Assembly: GCF_012524165.2 (NCBI RefSeq)
Contig: NZ_JABACJ020000030.1
Location: 1 to 58,863 of the forward strand
Direction of reading: 5' to 3'
Origin: Faecalicatena faecalis
Lineage (GTDB): Bacteria; Bacillota; Clostridia; Lachnospirales; Lachnospiraceae
Length of the DNA stretch: 58,863 nt
How positions within the stretch are numbered: position 1 is the stretch's first letter; each line of letters opens with the position of its first letter. The translations under genes were made by a program, and so were the position numbers. Shown piece by piece: positions 41,680 through 49,810 of this stretch. The notes under the pieces were generated by a model. It ran no database searches and was not told the origin of the DNA. It saw only the letters and a list, made by a program, of their open reading frames with translations.

Positions 41680-41717
41680 TCAGACCAGCCGGAACATCGG
41701 CTTACCGACTGGTCTGA
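41680..41717 (-). terminator. Intercistronic hairpin between the GHL6-like and URO-D genes
   Basis: TCAGACCAG (41680-41688) pairs with CTGGTCTGA (41709-41717), with three further inner pairs. The minus-strand transcript reads a weak T-rich tail after it. It may reduce expression of the URO-D gene relative to the glycosidase. Its arms resemble the GntR operator core. Confidence 0.55.
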
Positions 41718-41725
41718 AGAATCAT

Positions 41726-43795
41726 TTATTTTTTGCAAACTATGATCTGCTGGAGTGTGAAGTCCGGCAGTGCTACGGTGGTTCTGCCATCGATACTGTC
41801 CATCTTCAATGTAGCAGGTTCTGGATAGACAATTTTTGCCTGTTCAACAGGCACTTTGAATTCTAGGGTGCCGCCGCTTACCGGGCAGACATCTCCGTGG
41901 AAACGCTTGGGCATCATAGAAATCTGGTGGATGATGTAGCTGTCCTTGGTCGCAAAATATGCCGTACGGATGATGTCAGGAATGTCTGTCAGGTTTTGTA
42001 CAGTTGGAACAATGCCTGCAAGCTCAAGGAGATCTGCGAATAATTCATTCGGATATTGGAAGCTTTCCTGGGAAGCCATCGTGAAGAAATCGAAGGCCAT
42101 ATAATAGGTGCTTCCGTTTCCTTCTCTGCGGCAGATGAGTGCCGGATAACCGGAATCTGCTCCCGGCGGCGGGCTCCACCAGTTGACCCAATGTTCCGAA
42201 TCACATGCAACGCATGGAAGAATCAGGTTCAAAAGAGTCTCACTGTCATCTGTTGCGGTGGTTTCAATAAAGTGTTCGCTGACAGGAGGTGTTGTGCAGG
42301 ATAATAATCCTGTGAACTTAGGACTGCCAGTTGGTTTTAAGTAAGCGGACCAGCGGTTCTGTTGATATTCAGTATGGATGGTACTTTCTTTTGTTCCCAT
42401 CAGGCCGGCAATCGTGGATACTTCTCGTTTCTTAGAGTCAGCATCCCATAGACCGCTCTGCCCGGAACTGATGATGGTTCCCCCATTGGCGGTATATTCC
42501 GTCAGCAGGTCTGCGATATCCTGCTCGATGACAAATACTTCTGGCAGAAGAATGACATCGAATTCCTTTAGAAGGTCCTTGTTCAGTGTGCGTTCCGGCA
42601 GTACCATATAAGGCACTTTGGCGTGTTCACAGAGCTGCATAGCTCCCAGAACGGCATTTTGGTGAGGATTATGCCGTTTGGCCCGAAGGATGGCATCAGG
42701 TTCCAGGGAAGAAATATTAATTGCTATGGACAGATCACTCTGGATGATACCCGCACATTTTACCGGAGTACGGTCGACCAGATAAGGCTCCATCTTCTTG
42801 ATCTCTGTATAGGCTGCCCCGAGTCTTTTCGCTTCCTCAAAATCCAATGTGCCGTCTATATGCTGGGAACCACTGTACATGCCCACACGGCATCCCTGTG
42901 CGGCGATGGAGGAAAGGTCACAGATGTATTCAGAAACAGCACTGTAATTATAGACCTGTGAAGCCTCTCCCGGTGCAAGAATCGGGTATTGTCCCACTGC
43001 AGTATCACGGGCATAGGCAGAGGAGAACCAATTATCCTTAAGGAGCGGCTCTGAAAACTGGTAGTCCAGCATATCACGGATCTCCTTCGGATAATGACAG
43101 GAGAAATTAATGGTCACAGCGAGGGTCGGATCAATGGCCTTGACACGCTGTTTTAATTCTGCCAGGAACTCCTTTGCATTGTGATTTAAAAATTCAATGA
43201 TATCCGTCTTGTGTGCCAGGACATCCTCTAAGTCTTCAGGAAGAGGATAGTGATAAATGGATTCGAATTTTTTACGGCAGTGCTCACAGTAACATAAAGA
43301 TGCACCAAAAATGTCCAGGAACAGTGCGTCTGGTGCATAGTTCTGAACAATCTCCTCCAACTGTTTAAGGCAATATTCCCGGTAACCGGTCTGATAGCAG
43401 CAGAGGCTCCATTTTGCAAATTCGTCATCACGTATCCGTCCGGTGCCATCTGGTCTGGTGACTCTCCATTCAGGAAATCTTCTTGCAGCCCCTTCATCAT
43501 ATTCGATACAATAGTAAGCTACAAATTCTATCTCCTTTTCTTTCAGTCGATTGCTCACCTCTTTGATCCAGTCTCTTTTGACCCCCTCATGCATCTGTGC
43601 TCCGGGAACCTGGCTCGGGTAATAAGTAACCCCCCAATGGTCTTTGCAGTACACCATAAGGGAATCAATGCCTGCAGTTTCGAAAAAGGCATCGTATTCG
43701 TCAATATTAAGATTATTTAATAAGACATCCGGGGGTTGGGGGGAGTGATGATCGATTAAGTAGCATCGCCTGGTGGCAGTGTATTTTTTACTCAT
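41726..43795 (-). CDS. GHL6-like glycoside hydrolase with beta-galactosidase trimerisation-type domain
   Basis: The 689-residue protein has a TIM-barrel first half with the early motif FFETAGIDSLMVYCKDHWG, a YCIEYDEGAARRFPEWRVTRPDG stretch and LFLDIFGASLCYCEHC. This pattern fits the hypothetical-glycosyl-hydrolase-6 group. Residues about 340-560 resemble the GH42-type trimerisation domain (LPERTLNKDLLKEFDVILLPEVFVI, YTANGGTIISSGQSGLW), followed by a beta domain. No signal peptide is seen, so it acts on imported sugars. The good AAAGGAG site is 40 bases upstream of ATG 43795, bridged by a hairpin. The substrate is unknown. Confidence 0.75.
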   Translation of the reverse strand: MSKKYTATRRCYLIDHHSPQPPDVLLNNLNIDEYDAFFETAGIDSLMVYCKDHWGVTYYPSQVPGAQMHEGVKRDWIKEVSNRLKEKEIEFVAYYCIEYDEGAARRFPEWRVTRPDGTGRIRDDEFAKWSLCCYQTGYREYCLKQLEEIVQNYAPDALFLDIFGASLCYCEHCRKKFESIYHYPLPEDLEDVLAHKTDIIEFLNHNAKEFLAELKQRVKAIDPTLAVTINFSCHYPKEIRDMLDYQFSEPLLKDNWFSSAYARDTAVGQYPILAPGEASQVYNYSAVSEYICDLSSIAAQGCRVGMYSGSQHIDGTLDFEEAKRLGAAYTEIKKMEPYLVDRTPVKCAGIIQSDLSIAINISSLEPDAILRAKRHNPHQNAVLGAMQLCEHAKVPYMVLPERTLNKDLLKEFDVILLPEVFVIEQDIADLLTEYTANGGTIISSGQSGLWDADSKKREVSTIAGLMGTKESTIHTEYQQNRWSAYLKPTGSPKFTGLLSCTTPPVSEHFIETTATDDSETLLNLILPCVACDSEHWVNWWSPPPGADSGYPALICRREGNGSTYYMAFDFFTMASQESFQYPNELFADLLELAGIVPTVQNLTDIPDIIRTAYFATKDSYIIHQISMMPKRFHGDVCPVSGGTLEFKVPVEQAKIVYPEPATLKMDSIDGRTTVALPDFTLQQIIVCKK

Positions 43796-43918
43796 CTTAA
43801 ATTCAGCAATATGTATGTAGTTCGTTTATATTGCCTGACTCCTTTCTAGTTGTAATGAATCAATTCATCGCATAAGTGTAATGGAAATGGAGGCAGAAAA
43901 GGGGAAAGTATTAAGGTA

Positions 43919-43947
43919 AGAATATAAAAAATGTGATGACTTGTCAA
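43919..43947 (-). promoter_or_regulatory. Divergent promoter of the GHL6-like/URO-D transcript
   Basis: On the minus strand TTGACA (43947-43942) and TATTCT (43924-43919) are 17 bp apart. A palindrome ATGAATCAATTCAT (43855-43868) lies in the leader and could be a further operator. Confidence 0.6.
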
Positions 43948-44030
43948 GTACAATCAAAAAGTTAATTGATGAAAAATAACCAAAAAAGAAAAGCAAAAAT
44001 TAGATAAAAAGTATAAAAATAACAAAAATA

Positions 44031-44059
44031 TTGACAGTTAGCATATGAGATGTTAGTAT
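44031..44059 (+). promoter_or_regulatory. Promoter of the ABC transporter operon
   Basis: TTGACA (44031-44036) and TAGTAT (44054-44059) are spaced by 17 bp. Transcription would start near 44066, next to the operator-like site at 44071, and leaves a leader of about 130 bases. The 398-bp region between the two divergent genes is fully regulatory. Confidence 0.72.
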
Positions 44060-44070
44060 AAATGCATAAG

Positions 44071-44082
44071 TGGTCAGACCGG
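44071..44082 (+). promoter_or_regulatory. Putative GntR/FadR operator, copy 2 (TGGTCAGACCGG)
   Basis: It is identical over 12 bases to the site at 39663-39674 and lies at the same distance (12 bases) after the -10 box. This supports direct repression of the transporter operon by the GntR protein. Confidence 0.72.
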
Positions 44083-44193
44083 AAATACCTCACGAAAGTG
44101 GCGGGGAAAAACCAGTTAAGGGAGAAAAGTATATGTTACGAATTCATTCAGGTCATCTGGTATTGTGAACTGAAAAGAAAAAGGAGGATGTTT

Positions 44194-45561
44194 ATGAAAA
44201 AAAGGATTTTGGCAGCATTGATGGCAGCTACTATGGTAGCCGGATTGTTGGCTGGATGCGGATCGTCCAGTAAGGATTCATCTAAAGATTCCAAAAAAGG
44301 CGACGGCAAGGCAACACTTCGTTTTATTGATGTAAGCCCCAGCCCGGAACGTCAGAAGTATTATGAGAATGTATTTGCAAAGTTCGAGGACGAGACTGGA
44401 GTTGCAGTAAAGTATGAGAGCGTTCCGTGGGATGACGCGGCAGACAAGCTGACCGTACTTGGCTCATCAGGACAACTGCCGGATGTTATCACCACACATC
44501 CATTGTGGCTCGGACAGTTTACAGAAGCAGACTGGGTGCTCCCGATCGATGACTATGTGGAAAAGAACGGCGATCAGTTCGTGGATGCAGTGCAGAAGAT
44601 CAACTGGGCACAGGAAAAAGAGAGATACGGCCATGTATATTCTGTACCGGATGGATTCATGGTAAAAGGCATCTTCTATAGAAAAGACTGGGTAAAAGAA
44701 ATCGGATATGAGATTCCTACTGGAAAAGACTGGACATACGATGCATACTTCGATCTGATCAAGGCTTTGACAGATAAGGATAAAAAGCGTTATGGCAACT
44801 CCTTCCGCGGAGCAAGAGGTGCATTTGATCCATTGCTTGCATACCTGCAGTCCTTCACAGGCGGTTATGTATATGACGAGGAAGGCAACTTCATTCTGAA
44901 TACACCAGAATGTGTAGAAGCAGTAGAGAAGTGGTGTGAGATCTACAAAGACGGATATGTACCAGAGGATTCCGTGAACTGGGGATTCGTGGAGATGGTC
45001 GACAACTTTACAGGCGGCCTGACAGGAACAATTTCCAATGACTCAGAAGTAGCGAAGGCATGTGAAGAGAAGATGGACCCGGAGACATGGGGCGTGCTTC
45101 CAATGCCTGTATCAACAGTTGACGGAAAGATGATGAATACAGCAGGAAGCCCATATTCATATACGATCGCCAAGAGCTCTGAGTATCCAGACGAGGCTCT
45201 TCAACTGATTGATTTCCTTGTAAGAGCTGACAACAACATCGAATACTGCAAGATGGGCGGTCTGATTCCAATCAAGAAAGACGTTGGAGATGATGAGACA
45301 TATGGAGAAGACGGGCCTTACGGAGTATTCTTAGATGAATTAAATGACCCTAACTTTACAGTTCCGCCGATGTATGGTCCTTTCAACTACACGGACCTTC
45401 ATCAGGATATGTTCCACACAGAACTGCAGAAGTATCTGCTGGGACAGCAGTCAGCAGAAGACGTACTGAATCATATTGGGGACGAACTTACGACCCGTAT
45501 GAAACAGTATTTAGCTGACAACGAAGGTTCTACCATCGAAACACCTAAGACAATGCAGTAA
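44194..45561 (+). CDS. ABC transporter sugar-binding lipoprotein
   Basis: The 455-residue extracytoplasmic binding protein begins with a lipoprotein signal peptide (MKKRILAALMAATMVAG) and the lipobox LLAGC, giving acylated C22 and a Ser/Lys linker. The body is a family-1 (MalE/UgpB-like) sugar-binding protein, with LTVLGSSGQLPDVITTHPLWLGQF and DWVLPIDDYVEKNG. AAGGAGG before ATG 44194 sets the start; the in-frame extension to 44062 lies upstream of the signal peptide. It is the first gene of the importer operon and is followed by an attenuator hairpin, so it is probably made in excess over the permeases. Confidence 0.93.
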   Translation: MKKRILAALMAATMVAGLLAGCGSSSKDSSKDSKKGDGKATLRFIDVSPSPERQKYYENVFAKFEDETGVAVKYESVPWDDAADKLTVLGSSGQLPDVITTHPLWLGQFTEADWVLPIDDYVEKNGDQFVDAVQKINWAQEKERYGHVYSVPDGFMVKGIFYRKDWVKEIGYEIPTGKDWTYDAYFDLIKALTDKDKKRYGNSFRGARGAFDPLLAYLQSFTGGYVYDEEGNFILNTPECVEAVEKWCEIYKDGYVPEDSVNWGFVEMVDNFTGGLTGTISNDSEVAKACEEKMDPETWGVLPMPVSTVDGKMMNTAGSPYSYTIAKSSEYPDEALQLIDFLVRADNNIEYCKMGGLIPIKKDVGDDETYGEDGPYGVFLDELNDPNFTVPPMYGPFNYTDLHQDMFHTELQKYLLGQQSAEDVLNHIGDELTTRMKQYLADNEGSTIETPKTMQ

Positions 45562-45597
45562 AATGGGACAATAAGCTTTAGTGGAATAGGGTAATAA

Positions 45598-45640
45598 AAA
45601 GGGGGTTAATGTGAAAGTAAGAAGAACATTAACCCCCTTT
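45598..45640 (+). terminator. Intercistronic attenuator after the binding-protein gene
   Basis: AAAGGGGGTTAATGT (45598-45612) pairs perfectly over 15 bp with ACATTAACCCCCTTT (45626-45640). A partial terminator here would keep binding-protein mRNA above permease mRNA. Confidence 0.75.
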
Positions 45641-45714
45641 ATGTTTTATCCGAATAAGATACAAAGCTTCTCATGTGTACCTGCTAAGAAAAAATAAAGG
45701 AGACTGATACCTAC

Positions 45715-46593
45715 ATGAAAAAGAAAATGGAACCCTGGCTGTTTTTGCTTCCTGTTCTGGTGATTTTGTTATTACTGTTCGGCTATCCGCTGATCAACAG
45801 TTTTATCATGGCATTTCAGAATTATAAGCTGACAGCACCGAATGATATTCATTTTAATGGTCTTGACAACTTTGCGAAGCTGGTAGGCGATCCGGACGGA
45901 CTGATGATTTTGAAGAACTCCTTCGTTTACGTCATCGTTTCCGTGCTTGGACAGTTCCTGCTTGGAATGACTCTGGCTGTAGCATTGAAAAAGCAGTTCA
46001 AAGGAAGAGGAATCTATCAGTCCATCGTATTCCTTCCCTGGGCTTTTTCAGGATTTGTAGTCGGTCTGATCTTCCGTTGGTCCTTTAACGGAGAATATGG
46101 AGTGGTAAATAATCTGCTTGAGAAATTCGGATTGATCGACAAGAACATTGCTTGGCTTGGAACACCTGGATTTTCACTGGCCGTTGTCATTATTGCTATG
46201 ATCTGGATGGGAATCCCGTTCTTTGCAATCATGATACTCGCTGCATTGCAGTCGATTCCGACAGATGTCTATGAGGCAGCAGATGTAGACGGCTGTGGTA
46301 CGATCAGACAGTTTTTCCAGATTACCCTTCCTTACATAAAGCCGACGTTGATCACAACGGTACTTTTGAGGACGATCTGGATCTTCAATTCCCTGGACCT
46401 TGTCGTCATTATTACGGACGGCGGTCCTGCAAATACGTCGCAGACACTTCCTGCATATATGTATTCCAAGGCATTTGGATCTTATGACTTTGGATTTGCA
46501 GCAGCACTTGGTGTGATTTTGATGGTAATCCTGGGAATTTATGCAATGGCATTCCTAAAGCTTACCAAATATGATAAGGCAGGTGATTTTTAA
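45715..46593 (+). CDS. ABC sugar transporter permease (MalF/UgpA-like)
   Basis: The 292-residue inner-membrane protein has six predicted helices and starts KKKMEPWLFLLPVLVILLLLFGYPLINS. The EAA loop that docks the ATPase reads YEAADVDGCGTIRQFFQITLPYIKP (about 183-207). TAAAGGAG lies before ATG 45715. Its stop overlaps the start of the next permease by one base (TAATG). It forms a heterodimer with that protein. Confidence 0.95.
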   Translation: MKKKMEPWLFLLPVLVILLLLFGYPLINSFIMAFQNYKLTAPNDIHFNGLDNFAKLVGDPDGLMILKNSFVYVIVSVLGQFLLGMTLAVALKKQFKGRGIYQSIVFLPWAFSGFVVGLIFRWSFNGEYGVVNNLLEKFGLIDKNIAWLGTPGFSLAVVIIAMIWMGIPFFAIMILAALQSIPTDVYEAADVDGCGTIRQFFQITLPYIKPTLITTVLLRTIWIFNSLDLVVIITDGGPANTSQTLPAYMYSKAFGSYDFGFAAALGVILMVILGIYAMAFLKLTKYDKAGDF

Positions 46594-47435
46594 TGAGCAG
46601 AAAAGCGAAAAATGCAATCGGGACAACAATCCGGGTGATTGTTTTAGTATTCTTCTTTTTACTGGTCGTGCTGCCAATTTATTGGATTGTCATTACCTCA
46701 TTTAAGACCAGCGGTGAGATTCTGGATGTAAATAACCTGACGTTCTTTCCGAAGACATTTACCTGGCAGAACTATACAGATCTGTTTGAACAGTTTAATT
46801 ACGGGGTGCTGCTGAAAAACAGCCTTTTGGTATCCATTGCTTCTGCATTGGTTGTGACTGTATTCTCCATGCTGGGCGGATATTCGCTGGCACGTTATAA
46901 GTTCAATGGGAAACAGGCGGTAGTGCTCTTTTTCCTGATTACGCAGATGATTCCTGGTATCCTGGTCATCATCCCATTGTACATTATTTTCTCAAAGATG
47001 GGTCTGATCAATACACATATCGGGCTGTTCATCTATTATGTGACGGTGAACCTGCCGTTCTGTGTCATCACGATGCGCAGTTTCTTTGAAAGAATTCCGA
47101 TTACGCTGGAAGAGGCTGCAAGAGTGGATGGCTGTACCAAGATGCAGTCCTTATTCAAAATCGTATTTCCGATTATGTTCCCTGGAATCGTATCTGTATT
47201 CGTATTCGGTTTTATCGGAGCATGGAACGAATTGATAGCAGGATCTATCTTCATCAGCACGCCGGAAATGTGGACGATTCCGGTTGGATTAAAGACGCTG
47301 ATCGGAAAATACAACGTAGAATGGGGACTTCTGATGGCCGGCGGTGTTATGGCACTTCTGCCTACAGCGTTGATGTTCGCGGCTATGCAGAAATTTATTG
47401 TAGAAGGGATGACAGCAGGTGCTGTGAAGGAGTAA
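46593..47435 (+). CDS. ABC sugar transporter permease (MalG/UgpE-like)
   Basis: The 280-residue partner permease has six predicted helices and the EAA loop LEEAARVDGCTKMQSLFKIVFPIMFPG. Start and upstream stop share one base, so translation is coupled. No ABC ATPase gene is found in the window; such importers in this group commonly share a MsmK-type ATPase encoded elsewhere. The next gene, a PLP enzyme, starts 4 bp after the stop. Confidence 0.95.
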   Translation: MSRKAKNAIGTTIRVIVLVFFFLLVVLPIYWIVITSFKTSGEILDVNNLTFFPKTFTWQNYTDLFEQFNYGVLLKNSLLVSIASALVVTVFSMLGGYSLARYKFNGKQAVVLFFLITQMIPGILVIIPLYIIFSKMGLINTHIGLFIYYVTVNLPFCVITMRSFFERIPITLEEAARVDGCTKMQSLFKIVFPIMFPGIVSVFVFGFIGAWNELIAGSIFISTPEMWTIPVGLKTLIGKYNVEWGLLMAGGVMALLPTALMFAAMQKFIVEGMTAGAVKE

Positions 47436-47438
47436 AAT

Positions 47439-48614
47439 ATGCAGAAGAGAGACGACAGATTAGCAATCACACATCTGGGAGAAGAACAGAGCAAATATTT
47501 GAATGCGGTAGTGCCGCCCGTATTTATGAATTCTCTCCATATTTTCGACAGTATGGAATCTTATGCGGCTCGTGAGGATGAGCATGCATATGTATATGGA
47601 AGAGTCACGAATCCCACAGTACAGATTTTAGAGGAAAAGGTGGCAGCGCTGGAAGAAGGGTGTATGGCACTGGCATTTTCCAGCGGAATGGCAGCGGCAT
47701 CGGCGGCAATTCTTGCCGTATGCCGCGCCGGCAGCCATATCATTTGCATGAGGGATGTCTATCAGCCGATTAAAAATATCTTGAACCGTTATTTTATCCC
47801 GAGAATGGGAATTACCGTATCTTATTGGGACGGGCTGGATTTAAACGAGCTGGAGGCATTGATTCAGGAGGATACGGCGATGATTCTTCTGGAGAGTCCG
47901 GCGACGTTCGTGTTTACCGTGACAGATATCAAGGGAGCGGCAGAGATCGCAAAGGCGCATGGGGTGAAGACCTACATCGACAATACGTTCTGTACACCAC
48001 TTTATCAGAAGCCGCTTACGATGGGAATTGATATTTCGATGCATACACTATCCAAGTATATCGGGGGACATAGTGATATTATCGGAGGAATCCTGATCGT
48101 GAAGGATGAGGAGCTGGGGAAATTGATTCAGGATACCATCCGGGAACTTTTTGGGGGAATCTTAGGACCTATGGAGGCCTGGCTTGCAATCAGGGGACTG
48201 CGTACCATGCATCTGCGTGTAGAACAGCACCAGCAGACTGCAATGATCGTGGCAGAATATCTGGAAAACCATCCGAAGGTAGAACGGGTCTATTACACAG
48301 GGCTCAAATCGCATCCCCAGGCAGAGCTGATCGCAAGACAGCAGACGGGACATACCGGGTTGATGAGCTTTGTATTGAAAAGTGAGCCGGAAAAAGCGAT
48401 CAAGGTGGTCAATCAGATGAAGGTCTTTGAAATCGGTTGTTCCTGGGGCGGATTCGAGAGCCTGGCACTATGTCCGCTTATCCATTATTCGTCGGAGGAG
48501 CTTGCGTTCTTGAATTTGAAAGAGCGTGATAAAGGACTGATTCGTATCCACTGTGGACTTGAGGGGGCGGATGTCCTGATCGAAGATCTGGAACAGGCAT
48601 TGAGGGAAGCATAA
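47439..48614 (+). CDS. Cys/Met-metabolism PLP-dependent enzyme (cystathionine gamma-synthase/methionine gamma-lyase-like)
   Basis: The 391-residue fold-type-I PLP enzyme has YGRVTNPTVQILEEKVAALEEG, the SSGMAAA phosphate loop, DNTFCTPLYQKPL, and the PLP lysine K206 in MHTLSKYIGGHSDIIGG. The residues around the lysine differ from the usual HSATKY. The C-terminal IGCSWGGFESLA loop fits the family. Members cleave or exchange C-S bonds at the beta or gamma carbon. It is inside the sugar operon, 4 bp after the permease, with AAGGAG before ATG 47439. This suggests a thio- or amino-acid-linked substrate, but its exact reaction cannot be read. Confidence 0.88.
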   Translation: MQKRDDRLAITHLGEEQSKYLNAVVPPVFMNSLHIFDSMESYAAREDEHAYVYGRVTNPTVQILEEKVAALEEGCMALAFSSGMAAASAAILAVCRAGSHIICMRDVYQPIKNILNRYFIPRMGITVSYWDGLDLNELEALIQEDTAMILLESPATFVFTVTDIKGAAEIAKAHGVKTYIDNTFCTPLYQKPLTMGIDISMHTLSKYIGGHSDIIGGILIVKDEELGKLIQDTIRELFGGILGPMEAWLAIRGLRTMHLRVEQHQQTAMIVAEYLENHPKVERVYYTGLKSHPQAELIARQQTGHTGLMSFVLKSEPEKAIKVVNQMKVFEIGCSWGGFESLALCPLIHYSSEELAFLNLKERDKGLIRIHCGLEGADVLIEDLEQALREA

Positions 48615-48661
48615 AAGCAAGGCAGGTGCCAGTACAAGAGATAGAATATGAGAGGTATCCT

Positions 48662-49780
48662 ATGACAAACAGAGACAGAGAATTTGCAACCTTGAATTTT
48701 GGCGATCCAATGGGACGCGGAGCTGTGGAGGAGACGTTCTACCCGTGGGATTTAACGGTAGAGCGCTTTCATAAAGAAGGGCTGCCGGAGGATATTTCGA
48801 TGGGGCTTAGAAAGGAAGCGCCGGAGAAGGAGGAAGTGTCTTTTACAGGGGCGGATTCCGGGAAGAAGATGATTTCTGTAGATGAGACATTTCTCAAGGT
48901 GAGTTTTGGCGGTCCGGTCATGGTGTATGAGGAGTATCTTGGCTTTGATCCTGTCAAGCGGGTGAAGTTCGAGTTTCCTTTTGGAGAGGAAAGCGGAATC
49001 ATGCTGCACGCCTATGAGGATTGGACGGCTTTAAAGAAACATATAGAGGCAGAAGCAAAACGGTGTCTTTCAGAAGAGCAGGTAGAGCAGTTATGCAAAG
49101 GGATGCAGGCAGGACATGAGAGGGGAGATTTTTCTGTACGATTGAGCCTGCAGGGATTTTTCTGGATTCCCAGGGAACTTTTCGGAGTAGAGGAGCACTT
49201 ATTTGCTTTTTATGACGAACCCGAGTGGATGCATGAAATCAATGAGTTTATCTTGAATCTGTATGAAACATACCTTCCTCGTATCCTGCATATCATTCAG
49301 CCGGATGTGGTCTATATACAGGAAGATTTAAGCGGTAAGAATGGGCCTATGATCTCACCGGAATGTTTCCGGGAATTCGTGGGGGCATATTATCAGAAGC
49401 TGGTTCCTTTCCTGAAAGAGCATGGATGCGGGAATGTGTTTGTAGATACGGATGGGGATTTTATGAAGCTGATTCCAGAGTTCTTAGAAGCGAAAGTGGA
49501 CGGCTTTCTGCCGATGGATGTGAATGCGGGGATGGATATCATCGCTGTGAGAGAGGCATATCCAAAGCTTAAGTTTATCGGTGGATTCAATAAATTGAGA
49601 ATCGCGGAAGGAAAAGAGGCGATCGACAGGGAGTTCGAGCGGATTCTGCCTGTTATCAGGCAGGGTGGGTATCTCCCGGGTGCAGACCATCAGGTACCGC
49701 CTTCAGCTTCCTTTGAGAATTATAAGTATTATATCAGCAGACTGAAAGAAGTAATGAAACAGGCCTGTGCGGATGCATGA
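48662..49780 (+). CDS. Uroporphyrinogen decarboxylase superfamily protein, copy 2
   Basis: This 372-residue URO-D-fold protein is distantly paralogous to the one at 40532. At the metal-motif position it reads VFVDTDGDFMKLIPEFLEAKVDGFLPMDVNAGMD, again with no HxC. The end GGYLPGADHQVPPSASFENYKYYISRLKEV matches the other copy's end. I choose ATG 48662 with GAGAGGT before it over GTG 48626, which lacks a good site. It lies between the PLP enzyme and the GH106-like gene in one operon. The presence of two copies in one locus suggests two steps or a heteromer. The function is unknown. Confidence 0.85.
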   Translation: MTNRDREFATLNFGDPMGRGAVEETFYPWDLTVERFHKEGLPEDISMGLRKEAPEKEEVSFTGADSGKKMISVDETFLKVSFGGPVMVYEEYLGFDPVKRVKFEFPFGEESGIMLHAYEDWTALKKHIEAEAKRCLSEEQVEQLCKGMQAGHERGDFSVRLSLQGFFWIPRELFGVEEHLFAFYDEPEWMHEINEFILNLYETYLPRILHIIQPDVVYIQEDLSGKNGPMISPECFREFVGAYYQKLVPFLKEHGCGNVFVDTDGDFMKLIPEFLEAKVDGFLPMDVNAGMDIIAVREAYPKLKFIGGFNKLRIAEGKEAIDREFERILPVIRQGGYLPGADHQVPPSASFENYKYYISRLKEVMKQACADA

Positions 49781-49810
49781 GCACCCACGGGCAGCCAGGA
49801 GGAGATAGCA

